Shown piece after piece: positions 1-8,175 of a stretch of 64,000 nucleotides of DNA (the stretch's first letter is position 1; the number at the start of each line of letters is the position of its first letter). Origin of the DNA: Neolewinella agarilytica (GTDB lineage: Bacteria > Bacteroidota > Bacteroidia > Chitinophagales > Saprospiraceae); assembly GCF_900110645.1 (NCBI RefSeq), contig NZ_FOFB01000021.1:1-64000 (forward strand), given 5' to 3'. Made by a program: the position numbers and the translations under genes. A model generated the notes under the pieces. The model was not told the DNA's origin. It saw only the letters and a list, made by a program, of their open reading frames with translations, and did no database searches.

Positions 1-57
1 TAGAAAATTCGGCAGGATTCATTCTAGCGGCCAATATTCAGATGGTTCTTTCGTCGA

Positions 58-330
58 TCAGTAGAAACCGAGACTCAAATTTTTAGACATGCTCTTAACT
101 GTATTCTTGATGCTGGTTTGCACTTCCGGGTAATTCCCGACATCGAATACAGAATAGATGGCCTTAACGCCAAACTTTTCTAATTCAGCAACGGTTTCCT
201 TCAGTTTTTCTTCATTTCTGCCCGTGATGGCGACATCAATTCCTTCCCGGGCAAATGCCAGAGCCGTGGCTTTTCCCAGCCCTCTGCCACCTCCGGTAAT
301 TATCGCTTTTTTGCCCTTAAGCATGGTCAT
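58..330 (-). pseudogene. Short-chain dehydrogenase/reductase, broken
   Basis: The first ~75 residues are a clear classical SDR N-terminus: the TGGGRGLGKA nucleotide-binding glycine motif near residues 12-21, an ITGR segment after beta-2, and FDVGNY at the usual end of beta-3. The protein then stops at 90 residues, whereas SDRs are about 240-260. The NNAG motif, the catalytic Ser-Tyr-Lys and most of the fold are missing. The last residues (TVKSMSKNL) resemble the C-terminal TVATDMSKDL stretch of FabG-like SDRs, and the same frame continues past the stop for about 12 codons before another stop. I infer an internal deletion followed by decay. It lies downstream of the propeller/Dabb gene on the same strand and is probably non-functional. 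Confidence 0.5.
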
Positions 331-387
331 GTTTTCTCTTTTTGTAGAACGGTTAAATAAGGTATTGCAGGTACTCCTGACGTCAAC

Positions 388-1917
388 CTACGGTGCTTTC
401 GTCCAGTAATCCATCACGAGAACATCTGCAATGATCGGGCCTATTTGGCTTACCAGGTCTAAATGAGCTTTATGGAAAAGGTACACCTCTCTGGCATGTT
501 CATCTTCGAAAGTCAGGACAAAGGAATGGGTGAAGCCTTTACTTGCCCCTTCGGTACTATCGTTTACTCCCCATTCAATATCCGAAATGCCAGGAATTTC
601 ATCTTTAAGGTCCAGAAACATCTTTACGGCATTATCAACTTCTTCCTCAGAAGCTTGATCTTTGTACCTAAGGTTAACAATGTGCCTCAGGATTTTTCCG
701 TCACGATTAATTTTCGGAGCTACTTTGTAGGCCACCACTTTTCTTAAGTCAAACTGATTAGATCCGGCAATAAGAAAGTTCTCCTCCCCTATTCTGTGGG
801 ACCGCAAGCCGTAGTAAATAGAGAAGCCTGTTTCCAAATAATTTACGGGGCTGAGAGTACCTGCTGCATCAAGTTTACAAAGCTGAATGCTTGCATCGTC
901 TCTGGTGCCCACTGCGAGTATGGCTTCATTGTTATTTACGGAGACTATTTCAATTCTGGTTTGACCAGATAGCTTGGTGTTTTCATCGTCCTTTAAAACG
1001 AAATGCGGCACTAAAGCACCTTTACGGTTGACTTTGAAAACGCTTATGGCATCACCGTGATATACGAAGTCTTTTCTCTTAATGAAATTTCCGCCCCTCT
1101 TGTAGTATTTATGATGACGGTGGCCAACAACAACATAGTTATTCCCTCCTAATTCCACTCCGGTTACTGGGTAAGCACCCGTTAGATAGCGATCAGTGGT
1201 ATTGTCACTTATGCTATTAATATTTTTAAAACTGCCATCTTCCTCAACTCTGAAACTGCTGACGCCATTGTCTTGAAAACCTCCTGTGTACAAGTAAGTT
1301 TTCTTTTTGATTTTATGCGTATACATTCCGATAATACCATCGGTATGAATGTCTTCATTGTCTGCCATAGACTGGACGTGGGTCAGCTTACCGTCATCCT
1401 CAATTTTGAAGCTGCTGAGCCCCGGCGTTTCTTCTAAGCCACCTACAAAAAGATAGGATGCCTGCTTCATATGAACTACCTGCAAAGTGATGGCAGTACC
1501 AAGATAAGTTTCCTCCGTATCCAGGGTTAAAGACACCTGTTTAAGAGACCCCTTTTCCAGTATTCTAAACGTTTCAATTGCGTCTCCATGTTTATTAGCT
1601 ACGAATAGAAAATCCGTTCCGTTAATGTTGTCAGCCACCATGCCTCTGGCCGGTCCTTCTATTTTGTACATTTCGTGTTTACTGACCGCTGTTAGTTGTC
1701 CGTCCTTATTCAGGCTGAATACATCAATACCTTTGAAGCCACCTACATAGACAAAATGAGAATCGTTTTTTTCGTAGCTGGTAATGGTAACCGTATTGTT
1801 AGCGGACAGACCTTTAAAATCCTGACGAAACAGCATTAAATTATCTGAAGTCTGAGACCAGCAAATCTGAGACAAAAGCAGTATTACTAAAAGAGCAAGA
1901 TATTTCATAGCAGACAT
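388..1917 (-). CDS. Secreted beta-propeller protein with C-terminal Dabb domain
   Basis: The protein has 509 residues. An N-terminal signal peptide (LALLVILLLSQICWSQ) predicts export; the fourth codon is also Met (start 1908) and gives a more typical signal peptide. Residues ~30-400 hold repeated blades of the type YVGGF..-GVSSF..-DGSL, like lactonase/YVTN-type seven-bladed propellers. The last ~100 residues, beginning at ILRHIVNLRYKD, look like a stress-responsive alpha/beta-barrel (Dabb) domain, with the expected RHIV start and a VLTFEDEHAREVY core. Dabb domains are normally small stand-alone dimeric cytosolic proteins, so an exported propeller-Dabb fusion is unusual. It sits 41 bp downstream of the GlcG-like gene, probably in one transcript. 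The substrate is unknown. Confidence 0.75.
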   Translation of the reverse strand: MSAMKYLALLVILLLSQICWSQTSDNLMLFRQDFKGLSANNTVTITSYEKNDSHFVYVGGFKGIDVFSLNKDGQLTAVSKHEMYKIEGPARGMVADNINGTDFLFVANKHGDAIETFRILEKGSLKQVSLTLDTEETYLGTAITLQVVHMKQASYLFVGGLEETPGLSSFKIEDDGKLTHVQSMADNEDIHTDGIIGMYTHKIKKKTYLYTGGFQDNGVSSFRVEEDGSFKNINSISDNTTDRYLTGAYPVTGVELGGNNYVVVGHRHHKYYKRGGNFIKRKDFVYHGDAISVFKVNRKGALVPHFVLKDDENTKLSGQTRIEIVSVNNNEAILAVGTRDDASIQLCKLDAAGTLSPVNYLETGFSIYYGLRSHRIGEENFLIAGSNQFDLRKVVAYKVAPKINRDGKILRHIVNLRYKDQASEEEVDNAVKMFLDLKDEIPGISDIEWGVNDSTEGASKGFTHSFVLTFEDEHAREVYLFHKAHLDLVSQIGPIIADVLVMDYWTKAP

Positions 1918-1958
1918 GGATTTCCTTTAAGTTAAGATGGTTATTTTCAATGTTATGT

Positions 1959-2453
1959 CTAATCAATTATTGCTTTGGCTCCCGCAGTAGCAATTTCCCG
2001 ATCCTGCTCAATGGTGCCTCCGCTGACGCCAATAGCTCCGATAATGTTTCCTTCTTTATCCTTAATCGGGACTCCACCGGGAAAGGTCATCAGTCCTCCG
2101 TTAGAGTGTTCAATATTATAGATAATTCCTCCGGGTTGGGTTAGTGCCCCCAGTTCACCTGAGTCTATATCGAAGTACCGCGAGGTTTTAGCTTTCTTGA
2201 TGGCAACATCGATACTTCCCAGGAAGGAACCATCCATGCGAACAAAAGCCTTCAAGTTGGCACCTGCGTCAACGACTGCGATGTTTACCAAAACACCTGA
2301 TTGCTCAGCGTGCTTTTTTGCTGCGGCCATGGCTTTTAGTGACTCCTCGTGTGTAATGTCATATGCGTTCTGGGCATAGGCGGTAGCTCCATTCATAAGA
2401 ATAGTAAGGAGGAAAGTCATGGAAAGGAGAATCAGTTTGCGACGAGCTTTCAT
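1959..2453 (-). CDS. GlcG/HbpS-family (DUF336) exported protein
   Basis: From the Met at 2453 the protein is about 164 residues with a signal peptide (LILLSMTFLLTILMNGATAYAQ), which is why this start is preferred over an upstream Met at 2495. The mature part carries the family hallmarks: an N-terminal helix (MAAAKKHAEQSG), NIAVVDAGANLKAFVRMDG, the AIKKAKTSRYF segment, GGIIYNIEHSNGG..FPGGVPI, and GAIGVSGGTIEQD near the C-terminus. Family members bind heme or small ligands or have unknown roles beside glycolate and propanediol genes. Here it precedes the propeller/Dabb gene on the same strand. No specific function can be assigned. Confidence 0.85.
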   Translation of the reverse strand: MKARRKLILLSMTFLLTILMNGATAYAQNAYDITHEESLKAMAAAKKHAEQSGVLVNIAVVDAGANLKAFVRMDGSFLGSIDVAIKKAKTSRYFDIDSGELGALTQPGGIIYNIEHSNGGLMTFPGGVPIKDKEGNIIGAIGVSGGTIEQDREIATAGAKAIID

Positions 2454-2769
2454 GGTTAGACTGGTTAATCTTCGATTGATGGTTTGCAGCAGCAAATGTC
2501 AGGACGGGAATCAATCTAAAATTTGAACTTGTTCAACTATTGGTAACTATGGTTAACAGTAGCAGGCTAATAGAGGGGCAAGGGCAGGCTCACTTTATGT
2601 TTCGCTTCAAGATCGTAGACAACTCGAAGCTGATTTCCCTCCATATCGATCAACCTGGGCCAACATTTGCAAGTGATTTCGCGAATGCTCTTATTGAAAC
2701 GGATCCAAATGGTTATCTGCTCAGCCGGTTATTCCAACGGGCCGGATCTGCCCCCGAAAAGACCGGCTG
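2454..2769. other. Intergenic stretch with a possible decayed VOC-type remnant
   Basis: No intact gene is supported here. On the minus strand, around 2567-2735, one frame lacking a start codon reads IDMEGNQLRVVYDLEA. This resembles the end of glyoxalase/VOC domains (DPxGN then LxxVYDLE). Upstream in that frame a stop interrupts, and a second frame carries IRAFAKSLANVGPG, so the remnant would be frameshifted. A 91-codon plus-strand frame at 2540-2815 has no recognisable features and runs into the regulator gene antisense; I do not regard it as a gene. Confidence 0.2.
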
Positions 2770-3351
2770 TTACCGGACCTTGTTTGAATTCTTAATCCTA
2801 CTCAGGAACTCATGACTTATTCCCAGATAACTGGCCAGATGTTTATTACTCAGTCTGGCGCTAATGTCCGGGTAAGTGTCCATGAAATGGAAATAGCGCT
2901 CTTTGGCCGTCATGGAATGATTGCGTATCAACCGTCTTTGCCAGGATACCAATGCTTTCTGGAAAATGATTCTAAACAGTTTTTCCACTATTGGAAGAGA
3001 ATTGTACAACTTGCGTTTGTTCTCTTTGCTGATCAACAGAACCTGGCTATCCTCCAGTGCTTGAATGTATAAATCAGATGGCGTCTGGTTCATGAAGCTA
3101 TCAATATCCATCAGCCACCAACCGCTGACGGCGAAGTACAAGTTGATCTCATTGCCTTTCTGATCCAAGGTGAACACCCTGAAACATCCACCCAAAACGA
3201 AACCTTCAAATCGGCAGGTCTTGCCTCCTCTTAATAAAAAGTCTTTTTTCTTTATTTCTCTGAAAGTGAAGAAGTCACTGATCGTGCTCAGGTCCTGATC
3301 AGAAAGTGGCAAGTAGCTATTGATATTCTCTCTCAGTAAGTTGTATGGCAT
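2770..3351 (-). CDS. Crp/Fnr-family transcriptional regulator
   Basis: The protein has 193 residues, the usual size for Bacteroidota Crp-like regulators. Residues ~15-115 form a cyclic-nucleotide-binding-like beta-roll (FFTFREIKKKDFLLRGG, then FEGFVLGGCFRVFTLDQKGNE). The canonical phosphate-binding RxSE-type motif is not evident, so cAMP binding is doubtful. The C-terminus carries a short winged helix (LASYLGISHEFLSRIK, ~170-186) typical of proteins that usually control nearby genes. It is transcribed toward the GlcG/propeller pair with a ~320 bp gap. Ligand and targets are unknown. Confidence 0.85.
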   Translation of the reverse strand: MPYNLLRENINSYLPLSDQDLSTISDFFTFREIKKKDFLLRGGKTCRFEGFVLGGCFRVFTLDQKGNEINLYFAVSGWWLMDIDSFMNQTPSDLYIQALEDSQVLLISKENKRKLYNSLPIVEKLFRIIFQKALVSWQRRLIRNHSMTAKERYFHFMDTYPDISARLSNKHLASYLGISHEFLSRIKNSNKVR

Positions 3352-3678
3352 GGTCGTCGTCTTAACCTAACGGATGGTGTTTCTTATCAGCCTTTTCGAT
3401 GTTTGGGGAAGGTAATATTTACGGTCTTACCCTGAGAACATCTTTTCTGTAAATATGCAAGGTTTTTTCGAGTTATCCGGAAAGAAGCTTCTGCCGCAGA
3501 GCGTACGCCTGAACACGCTGCTTTTTTTAAAAAACTTCCCTTTGCACCTGCGGGGAGCGCCCTGAAATGCTCCATTAGCCGCGGTATAGAGCTAAGGCTT
3601 GTTCGACATCATTACTCCTCGTTAAGTCAGGGCTTAAGTCTTATATGTATACTTTTACGACGCCACAAATCAACAGCG
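3352..3678. other. Intergenic region before the GH63-like gene
   Basis: This ~330 bp region separates the divergent regulator gene and the glucosidase gene, so it should hold both promoters, but no convincing -33/-7 pair was seen. It contains one copy of the dispersed GC-rich motif at 3543-3561. A 62-codon minus-strand frame (3387-3575) spans that motif, has no recognisable domain and is rejected as a gene. Confidence 0.5.
3543..3561 (+). repeat. Dispersed motif TGCACCTGCG-N4-GCGCC, copy 1
   Basis: This is an exact match to the bipartite consensus, with a 4-nt spacer (GGGA). It is intergenic, about 120 bp upstream of the GH63-like gene. No inverted partner is obvious nearby. Confidence 0.7.
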
Positions 3679-6318
3679 ATGAAAAATAAGACCAAGGAGC
3701 ACCAGCGACTGGAACAACATTACGCCAAGGAGAAGCACTGGATGAAGTGGGGCCCCTACCTGAGCGAACGTCAATGGGGAACCGTCCGGGAGGACTACAG
3801 TGAAAAAGGAACCGCCTGGAAGTATTTCCCGCACGATCATGCGCGGAGCCGTGTATATCGTTGGGGCGAAGATGGTATTGCAGGCATTAGCGATAACCAT
3901 TGCCAATTATGCTTCAGTGTCGCACTTTGGAATACTAAAGACCCCATCATAAAGGAGCGGCTGTATGGATTGACCGGAAAAGAAGGCAATCATGGGGAAG
4001 ACGTGAAGGAACTCTACTACTACCTCGATAGTACCCCCACACATTCCTACATGAAGCACCTCTACAAGTATCCCCAGAGAGCTTTCCCCTACAGTGACCT
4101 GGTGACGACCAATCAACGGAGGTCAAAACTGGAACCTGAATATGAACTACTGGACACCGGTGTTTTTGATGATGGTAAGTACTTCGACGTGTTTACGGAA
4201 TATGCCAAGGCGGACGAAAAGGATATCCTCATCCGGATCACCATACATAACCGGGCAGCTGAAGCTGCCCCCATCCACCTTTTACCTACGCTACTGATCC
4301 GGAACCGCTGGTCTTTTGTGGAGGTGGAAAAGAAACCCTTCATCGAACTGGCTGAGAGCAATGAGAAGATGGGAAGCGTAAAGGTCGAACACGACAAGGT
4401 GGGCCAGTACCACCTTTATTTCGATGCTTGCGATCGCGTACTCTTTACGGAGAACAACACCAATGAGGAGCGGCTTTTTGGAACCCCTAACGCTACTCCA
4501 CTAGTGAAAGACAGCATCAATGATGCGCTCATTGGTAATGATTTCGAAGCAGTTACTTCCGTGGCGACGGGCACCAAGTGCAGCCCACATTACCAACTTA
4601 CTATTGAAGGAGGGGGATCGCGCGAAATTCGTCTGCGGCTAAGCAGTAAAGCACTGGAAGCTCCCTTAGAAAAGGCTTTTGATGAAATATTCACTGATCG
4701 CTTACAGGAGGCTGATGAGTTTTATGCCACTCAGCATGACGACGACCTTTCCGACGACCTGAAGAACATCCAGCGACAGGCTTACGGTGGGATGATGTGG
4801 TCGAAGCAATTTTACCATATCGACATTCCCACCTGGCTGAATGGTGACCCCGAACAGCCCACCCCGCCCGCGGCCCGGAAAAAAGGGCGTAACCACGAAT
4901 GGATGACGCTGAACAATGAAGACATCATTTCCATGCCGGATAAATGGGAGTATCCCTGGTATGCGGTCTGGGACCTTGCCTTCCACTGTGTCCCCATTGC
5001 CAAACTGGATCCTGATTTTGCTAAAAAACAACTCGTTCTCTTTTTACGGGAGTGGTACATGCGGCCCAACGGACAAATTCCAGCCTATGAATGGAACTTT
5101 AGTGACGTGAACCCTCCCGTTCATGCCTGGGCATGCCTCAAGGTTTACCACATCGATAAGGAGCAAAAAGGGAAAGGAGATATAGTGTTTCTCAAGCGGG
5201 TTTTTCAAAAACTCCTCATCAACTTTACCTGGTGGGTCAACAAGGTAGACACCAATGACAACAACATCTTTGAGGGAGGTTTCCTTGGGCTGGACAACAT
5301 CGGCGTTTTCGACCGTAGCAAAGAAATCCCTGGTGGCGGTAGTCTCGATCAGGCCGACGGAACAAGTTGGATGGCCATGTATTCTCTCAACATGCTGGAC
5401 ATCGCACTGGAGATTGCTCAAACGGATAAAAGTTTCGAAGACGTAGCGACGAAATTCTTCGAACACTTTGTCCTCATCTCAGAATCGATCAACAGCATTA
5501 CCCGCGACTACAAAGGCGCATGGGACGAGGAAGAAGGCTTTTTCTACGATATGCTGGTGCTGCCGGATGGCTCCCGTACACCGCTGAAATTGCGCTCTCT
5601 CGTCGGGCTGACCTCCTTGTTTGCCACCATGGTGATGGATAAAAAGCGTCTGCAAAACTTACCGGATTTCATGACCCGTTTTAACTGGCACCGGACGCAC
5701 CGCCCCAGCGCCGATTTTTCGGTAAGCATCGAAGAGTCGGAAGAAACCGGAGACATTCTCCTGGCACTCGTGCCCCGCGCAAGACTGGAAAAGATGTTGG
5801 AAGCACTGCTGGATGAAGAAGAGTTTTTGGCTCCGGGCGGGATTCGCTCGCTGTCTAAATTCCATCAGCAGGGGTACTCGGTACAGATTGCCGGAAAGGA
5901 GTTCAGCCTGAAGTATGAACCTGCTGAATCCAGTTCTTATCTGTTCGGCGGAAACTCGAATTGGCGGGGCCCTGTCTGGATGCCGATGAATTATCTGCTA
6001 CTGGAGTCCCTCCAGAATTTCAATCACCACTACCAGGGAAGCCTTGGTGTTCAGTGTCCCACCGGTAGCGGTCGGGAGGTTGATCTGAAACAGGTATCTC
6101 TTGACATATCGAAGCGTCTTGTCTCTATCTTCACCAAAGATGAACAAGGTAAACGCCCGGCTCATGGAACGGATACCATCTATCAAAATGATCCGTATTT
6201 CAAAGACCTTGTCCTTTTCTATGAGTACTTCCACGGGGACAACTCCCGGGGAGTCGGAGCCTCTCACCAAACGGGCTGGACGGGGATTGTAGCGGAACTG
6301 ATTAACCGGCTGGAATAA
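3679..6318 (+). CDS. GH63-like (MGH1-type) alpha-glucosidase, cytosolic
   Basis: This 879-residue protein has no signal peptide, so it is predicted to be intracellular. It has an N-terminal beta-sandwich (~30-330; WGPYLSERQWGTVREDY, SDNHCQLCFSVALWN) and a C-terminal (alpha/alpha)6 barrel (~360-879). The barrel shows landmarks of the bacterial GH63/MGH1-like clan: YPWYAVWDLAFHC, QIPAYEWNFSDVNPP, DQADGTSWMAMY and NWRGPVWMPMNYLL. Relatives hydrolyse alpha-glucosidic bonds by inversion; many bacterial members act on alpha-mannosyl or glucosylglycerate-type substrates, so the exact substrate is uncertain. It is a single-gene unit on the plus strand, followed by a repeat motif and a long hairpin. 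No link to the galactan genes is evident apart from proximity. Confidence 0.85.
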   Translation: MKNKTKEHQRLEQHYAKEKHWMKWGPYLSERQWGTVREDYSEKGTAWKYFPHDHARSRVYRWGEDGIAGISDNHCQLCFSVALWNTKDPIIKERLYGLTGKEGNHGEDVKELYYYLDSTPTHSYMKHLYKYPQRAFPYSDLVTTNQRRSKLEPEYELLDTGVFDDGKYFDVFTEYAKADEKDILIRITIHNRAAEAAPIHLLPTLLIRNRWSFVEVEKKPFIELAESNEKMGSVKVEHDKVGQYHLYFDACDRVLFTENNTNEERLFGTPNATPLVKDSINDALIGNDFEAVTSVATGTKCSPHYQLTIEGGGSREIRLRLSSKALEAPLEKAFDEIFTDRLQEADEFYATQHDDDLSDDLKNIQRQAYGGMMWSKQFYHIDIPTWLNGDPEQPTPPAARKKGRNHEWMTLNNEDIISMPDKWEYPWYAVWDLAFHCVPIAKLDPDFAKKQLVLFLREWYMRPNGQIPAYEWNFSDVNPPVHAWACLKVYHIDKEQKGKGDIVFLKRVFQKLLINFTWWVNKVDTNDNNIFEGGFLGLDNIGVFDRSKEIPGGGSLDQADGTSWMAMYSLNMLDIALEIAQTDKSFEDVATKFFEHFVLISESINSITRDYKGAWDEEEGFFYDMLVLPDGSRTPLKLRSLVGLTSLFATMVMDKKRLQNLPDFMTRFNWHRTHRPSADFSVSIEESEETGDILLALVPRARLEKMLEALLDEEEFLAPGGIRSLSKFHQQGYSVQIAGKEFSLKYEPAESSSYLFGGNSNWRGPVWMPMNYLLLESLQNFNHHYQGSLGVQCPTGSGREVDLKQVSLDISKRLVSIFTKDEQGKRPAHGTDTIYQNDPYFKDLVLFYEYFHGDNSRGVGASHQTGWTGIVAELINRLE

Positions 6319-6346
6319 ATCTTTCGTGGCAAAAGAATATGCAGAG

Positions 6347-6364
6347 GGCGCGGCCGCAGGTGCA
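6347..6364 (-). repeat. Dispersed motif TGCACCTGCG-N3-GCGCC, copy 2
   Basis: This is an exact match on the minus strand with spacer GCC, creating a GCGGCCGC octamer. It lies 29 bp past the GH63-like stop and 4 bp before a long inverted repeat. Confidence 0.75.
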
Positions 6365-6367
6365 GAG

Positions 6368-6463
6368 TTGGTTGAAGCGCTATGCGTCGATCGCGAACGG
6401 AGCCGTGGTTACTGAGCCTGCCGAACGTAAAGGCTCCCGATCGACGCATAGCGTCTCAACCAA
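6368..6463. repeat. 26-bp inverted repeat, long hairpin
   Basis: The arms at 6368-6393 and 6438-6463 are complementary over 26 positions except two (TTGGTTGA, two mismatches, then CGCTATGCGTCGATCG). A further GGAGCC/GGCTCC pairing inside the loop extends the stem after a small bulge. It sits between two plus-strand genes, immediately after motif copy 2. No T-run follows, so it is not a classical intrinsic terminator. It could end the GH63-like transcript or be a REP/MITE-like element. Confidence 0.75.
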
Positions 6464-6515
6464 TACGGCCATCCCAATTCTATAGCTTATCTTTTGCATT
6501 AATGACCATTGCCAA

Positions 6516-8111
6516 ATGAAAAGCCACAGATTGCTTGTTTTACTCCTACTTGGCTTGCTGAGTGCCTGTGAAGGGACCGAAGCCGACTCTCAGGACACCT
6601 CTGCCCTAACACGTCCGAACATTCTCTTTGCCATTGCCGACGATGCTTCCTGGAAACACTTCGGAGCCTATGGTTGTGACTGGGTGAAAACACCCGCTTT
6701 TGATCGGGTTGCGGCGGAGGGCTTATTGTTTAACCGAGCCTACGTACCGAACGCTAAGTGTTCGCCTTCCCGTTCTTGTATACTTACCGGACGAAACAGT
6801 TGGCAGTTGGAAGAGGCGGTGAGCCACCTGCCCTTCTTCCCTGAGAAGTTTGGCACCTACGCTGAAGCACTGGATAGCAGCGGCTACTGGGTTGGAGCGA
6901 CAGGTAAACCCTGGGGGCCTGGAGATCAGGGCAGCAGAAATGGTGTTCCCCGCCAGCTGGCCGGGCAGAAGTTCAACCAAATTACTTTGGAGCCTCCGGC
7001 CAAATTTATCAGCCAGGTAGACTACGCCAGCAACTTTGAGGATTTCCTGCAAAAACGGCCGGATGGTGAGCCATTTTGCTTCTGGTACGGTGGCTTGGAA
7101 CCCCACCGGGCGTACGACTATGGCGCTGCGCTGCGGCTAACAGACAAGAAGCTCTCCGACATTGACGAGGTACCTCCCTTTTGGCCGGATGTAGACAGCA
7201 TCCGAACGGACCTGCTGGATTATGCCTATGAGATTGAGTACTTCGACGGCCATCTTGCCCGAATGATCGCCACCCTGGAAGCTGCCGGAGAATTAGATAA
7301 CACCATCATTGTGGTTACGGCAGACAACGGAATGCCATTCCCCAGAATCAAGGGGCAGGTCTACGAATATTCCAATCATCTTCCACTGGCGATCCGTTGG
7401 CCTGAAGGCATTAAAAAGCCGGGAAGAAAAATCGATGACTTTGTGAATTTTATTGACCTTGCTCCTACCTTTCTGGAGGCAGCGGGAGTACAACCGGAAA
7501 CGATGGGAATGCAAGCGATTACCGGTCGAAGCTTATCTGACATCTTCCAATCCGAAAAGGACGGAACCGTCACGAACTACCGGGACTACGTTCTGGTCGG
7601 GAAAGAGCGCCATGACGTGGGCCGACCGGACGATCAGGGCTACCCGGTGCGGGGAATATTCAAAGGAGACTATCTCTACCTCAAAAATTTCCACCCGGAG
7701 CGCTGGCCTGTCGGCAACCCCGAAACCGGCTATCTGAATACGGATGGCAGCCCGACGAAATCTTTCCTCCTCAATAGCCGGCGGGTAAATAAGCTACAGG
7801 AGTGGTGGCAGCTGAATTTCGGTAAGCGTAGCCAGGAAGAAGTCTATAACATTAAAGAAGATCCGTTTTGCCTGAAAAACTTAGCGGACACACCGGAGGT
7901 GCAGGAGCAAAAAAAAGCGATGATCGCTGCCATGACGGAGCAGTTGATGTTGCAAAATGATCCGAGAATGACGGGAAATGCACAGGTTTTCGACAGTTAC
8001 CTCTATTCAAGTGAACAGTCCAGAAACTTCTACAACCGATACATGGCCGGAGAGAAAATGAAGGCGGGTTGGGTGAATGATACGGACTTTGAGGCCGGGC
8101 CGCTGGAATAG
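6516..8111 (+). CDS. S1 sulfatase, lipoprotein (sulfamidase-like)
   Basis: The protein has 531 residues with a lipoprotein signal (LLLGLLSAC, Cys18), placing it in the periplasm or on the cell surface. The C-S-P-S-R motif at Cys82 marks the cysteine converted to formylglycine. Metal-binding residues are visible in ADDASW (~41-46) and TADNGMP. The N-terminal pattern (HFGAYGC, GATGKPWGPG) resembles heparan N-sulfatase-type S1 enzymes (S1_8-like); this subfamily call is tentative. It would hydrolyse sulfate esters or sulfamates on oligosaccharides. It is convergent with the ASPIC gene and separated by a motif-bearing spacer. Confidence 0.88.
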   Translation: MKSHRLLVLLLLGLLSACEGTEADSQDTSALTRPNILFAIADDASWKHFGAYGCDWVKTPAFDRVAAEGLLFNRAYVPNAKCSPSRSCILTGRNSWQLEEAVSHLPFFPEKFGTYAEALDSSGYWVGATGKPWGPGDQGSRNGVPRQLAGQKFNQITLEPPAKFISQVDYASNFEDFLQKRPDGEPFCFWYGGLEPHRAYDYGAALRLTDKKLSDIDEVPPFWPDVDSIRTDLLDYAYEIEYFDGHLARMIATLEAAGELDNTIIVVTADNGMPFPRIKGQVYEYSNHLPLAIRWPEGIKKPGRKIDDFVNFIDLAPTFLEAAGVQPETMGMQAITGRSLSDIFQSEKDGTVTNYRDYVLVGKERHDVGRPDDQGYPVRGIFKGDYLYLKNFHPERWPVGNPETGYLNTDGSPTKSFLLNSRRVNKLQEWWQLNFGKRSQEEVYNIKEDPFCLKNLADTPEVQEQKKAMIAAMTEQLMLQNDPRMTGNAQVFDSYLYSSEQSRNFYNRYMAGEKMKAGWVNDTDFEAGPLE

Positions 8112-8141
8112 GCGCCCCTACCCTGCTTTCTTACCTCCCTT

Positions 8142-8160
8142 TGCATCCTGCGTTTGCGCC
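8142..8160 (+). repeat. Dispersed motif, near copy with 1-nt insertion
   Basis: TGCATCCTGCG-TTT-GCGCC matches the dispersed consensus with one inserted T. A GGCGC half-arm stands at 8111-8115, and a GCATC/GATGC pairing overlaps the copy. It sits in the 64-bp gap between convergent genes, where such a stem-loop could act as a bidirectional terminator. Confidence 0.5.
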
Positions 8161-8175
8161 TGATGCAGGGGGGGA

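Noticed and set aside
2540-2815. 91-codon plus-strand frame
   Set aside because: No recognisable motif; it runs into the Crp-type regulator gene antisense, and the minus strand holds a better, though decayed, candidate.
3387-3575. 62-codon minus-strand frame
   Set aside because: It covers a repeat motif copy and shows no domain or upstream signals.
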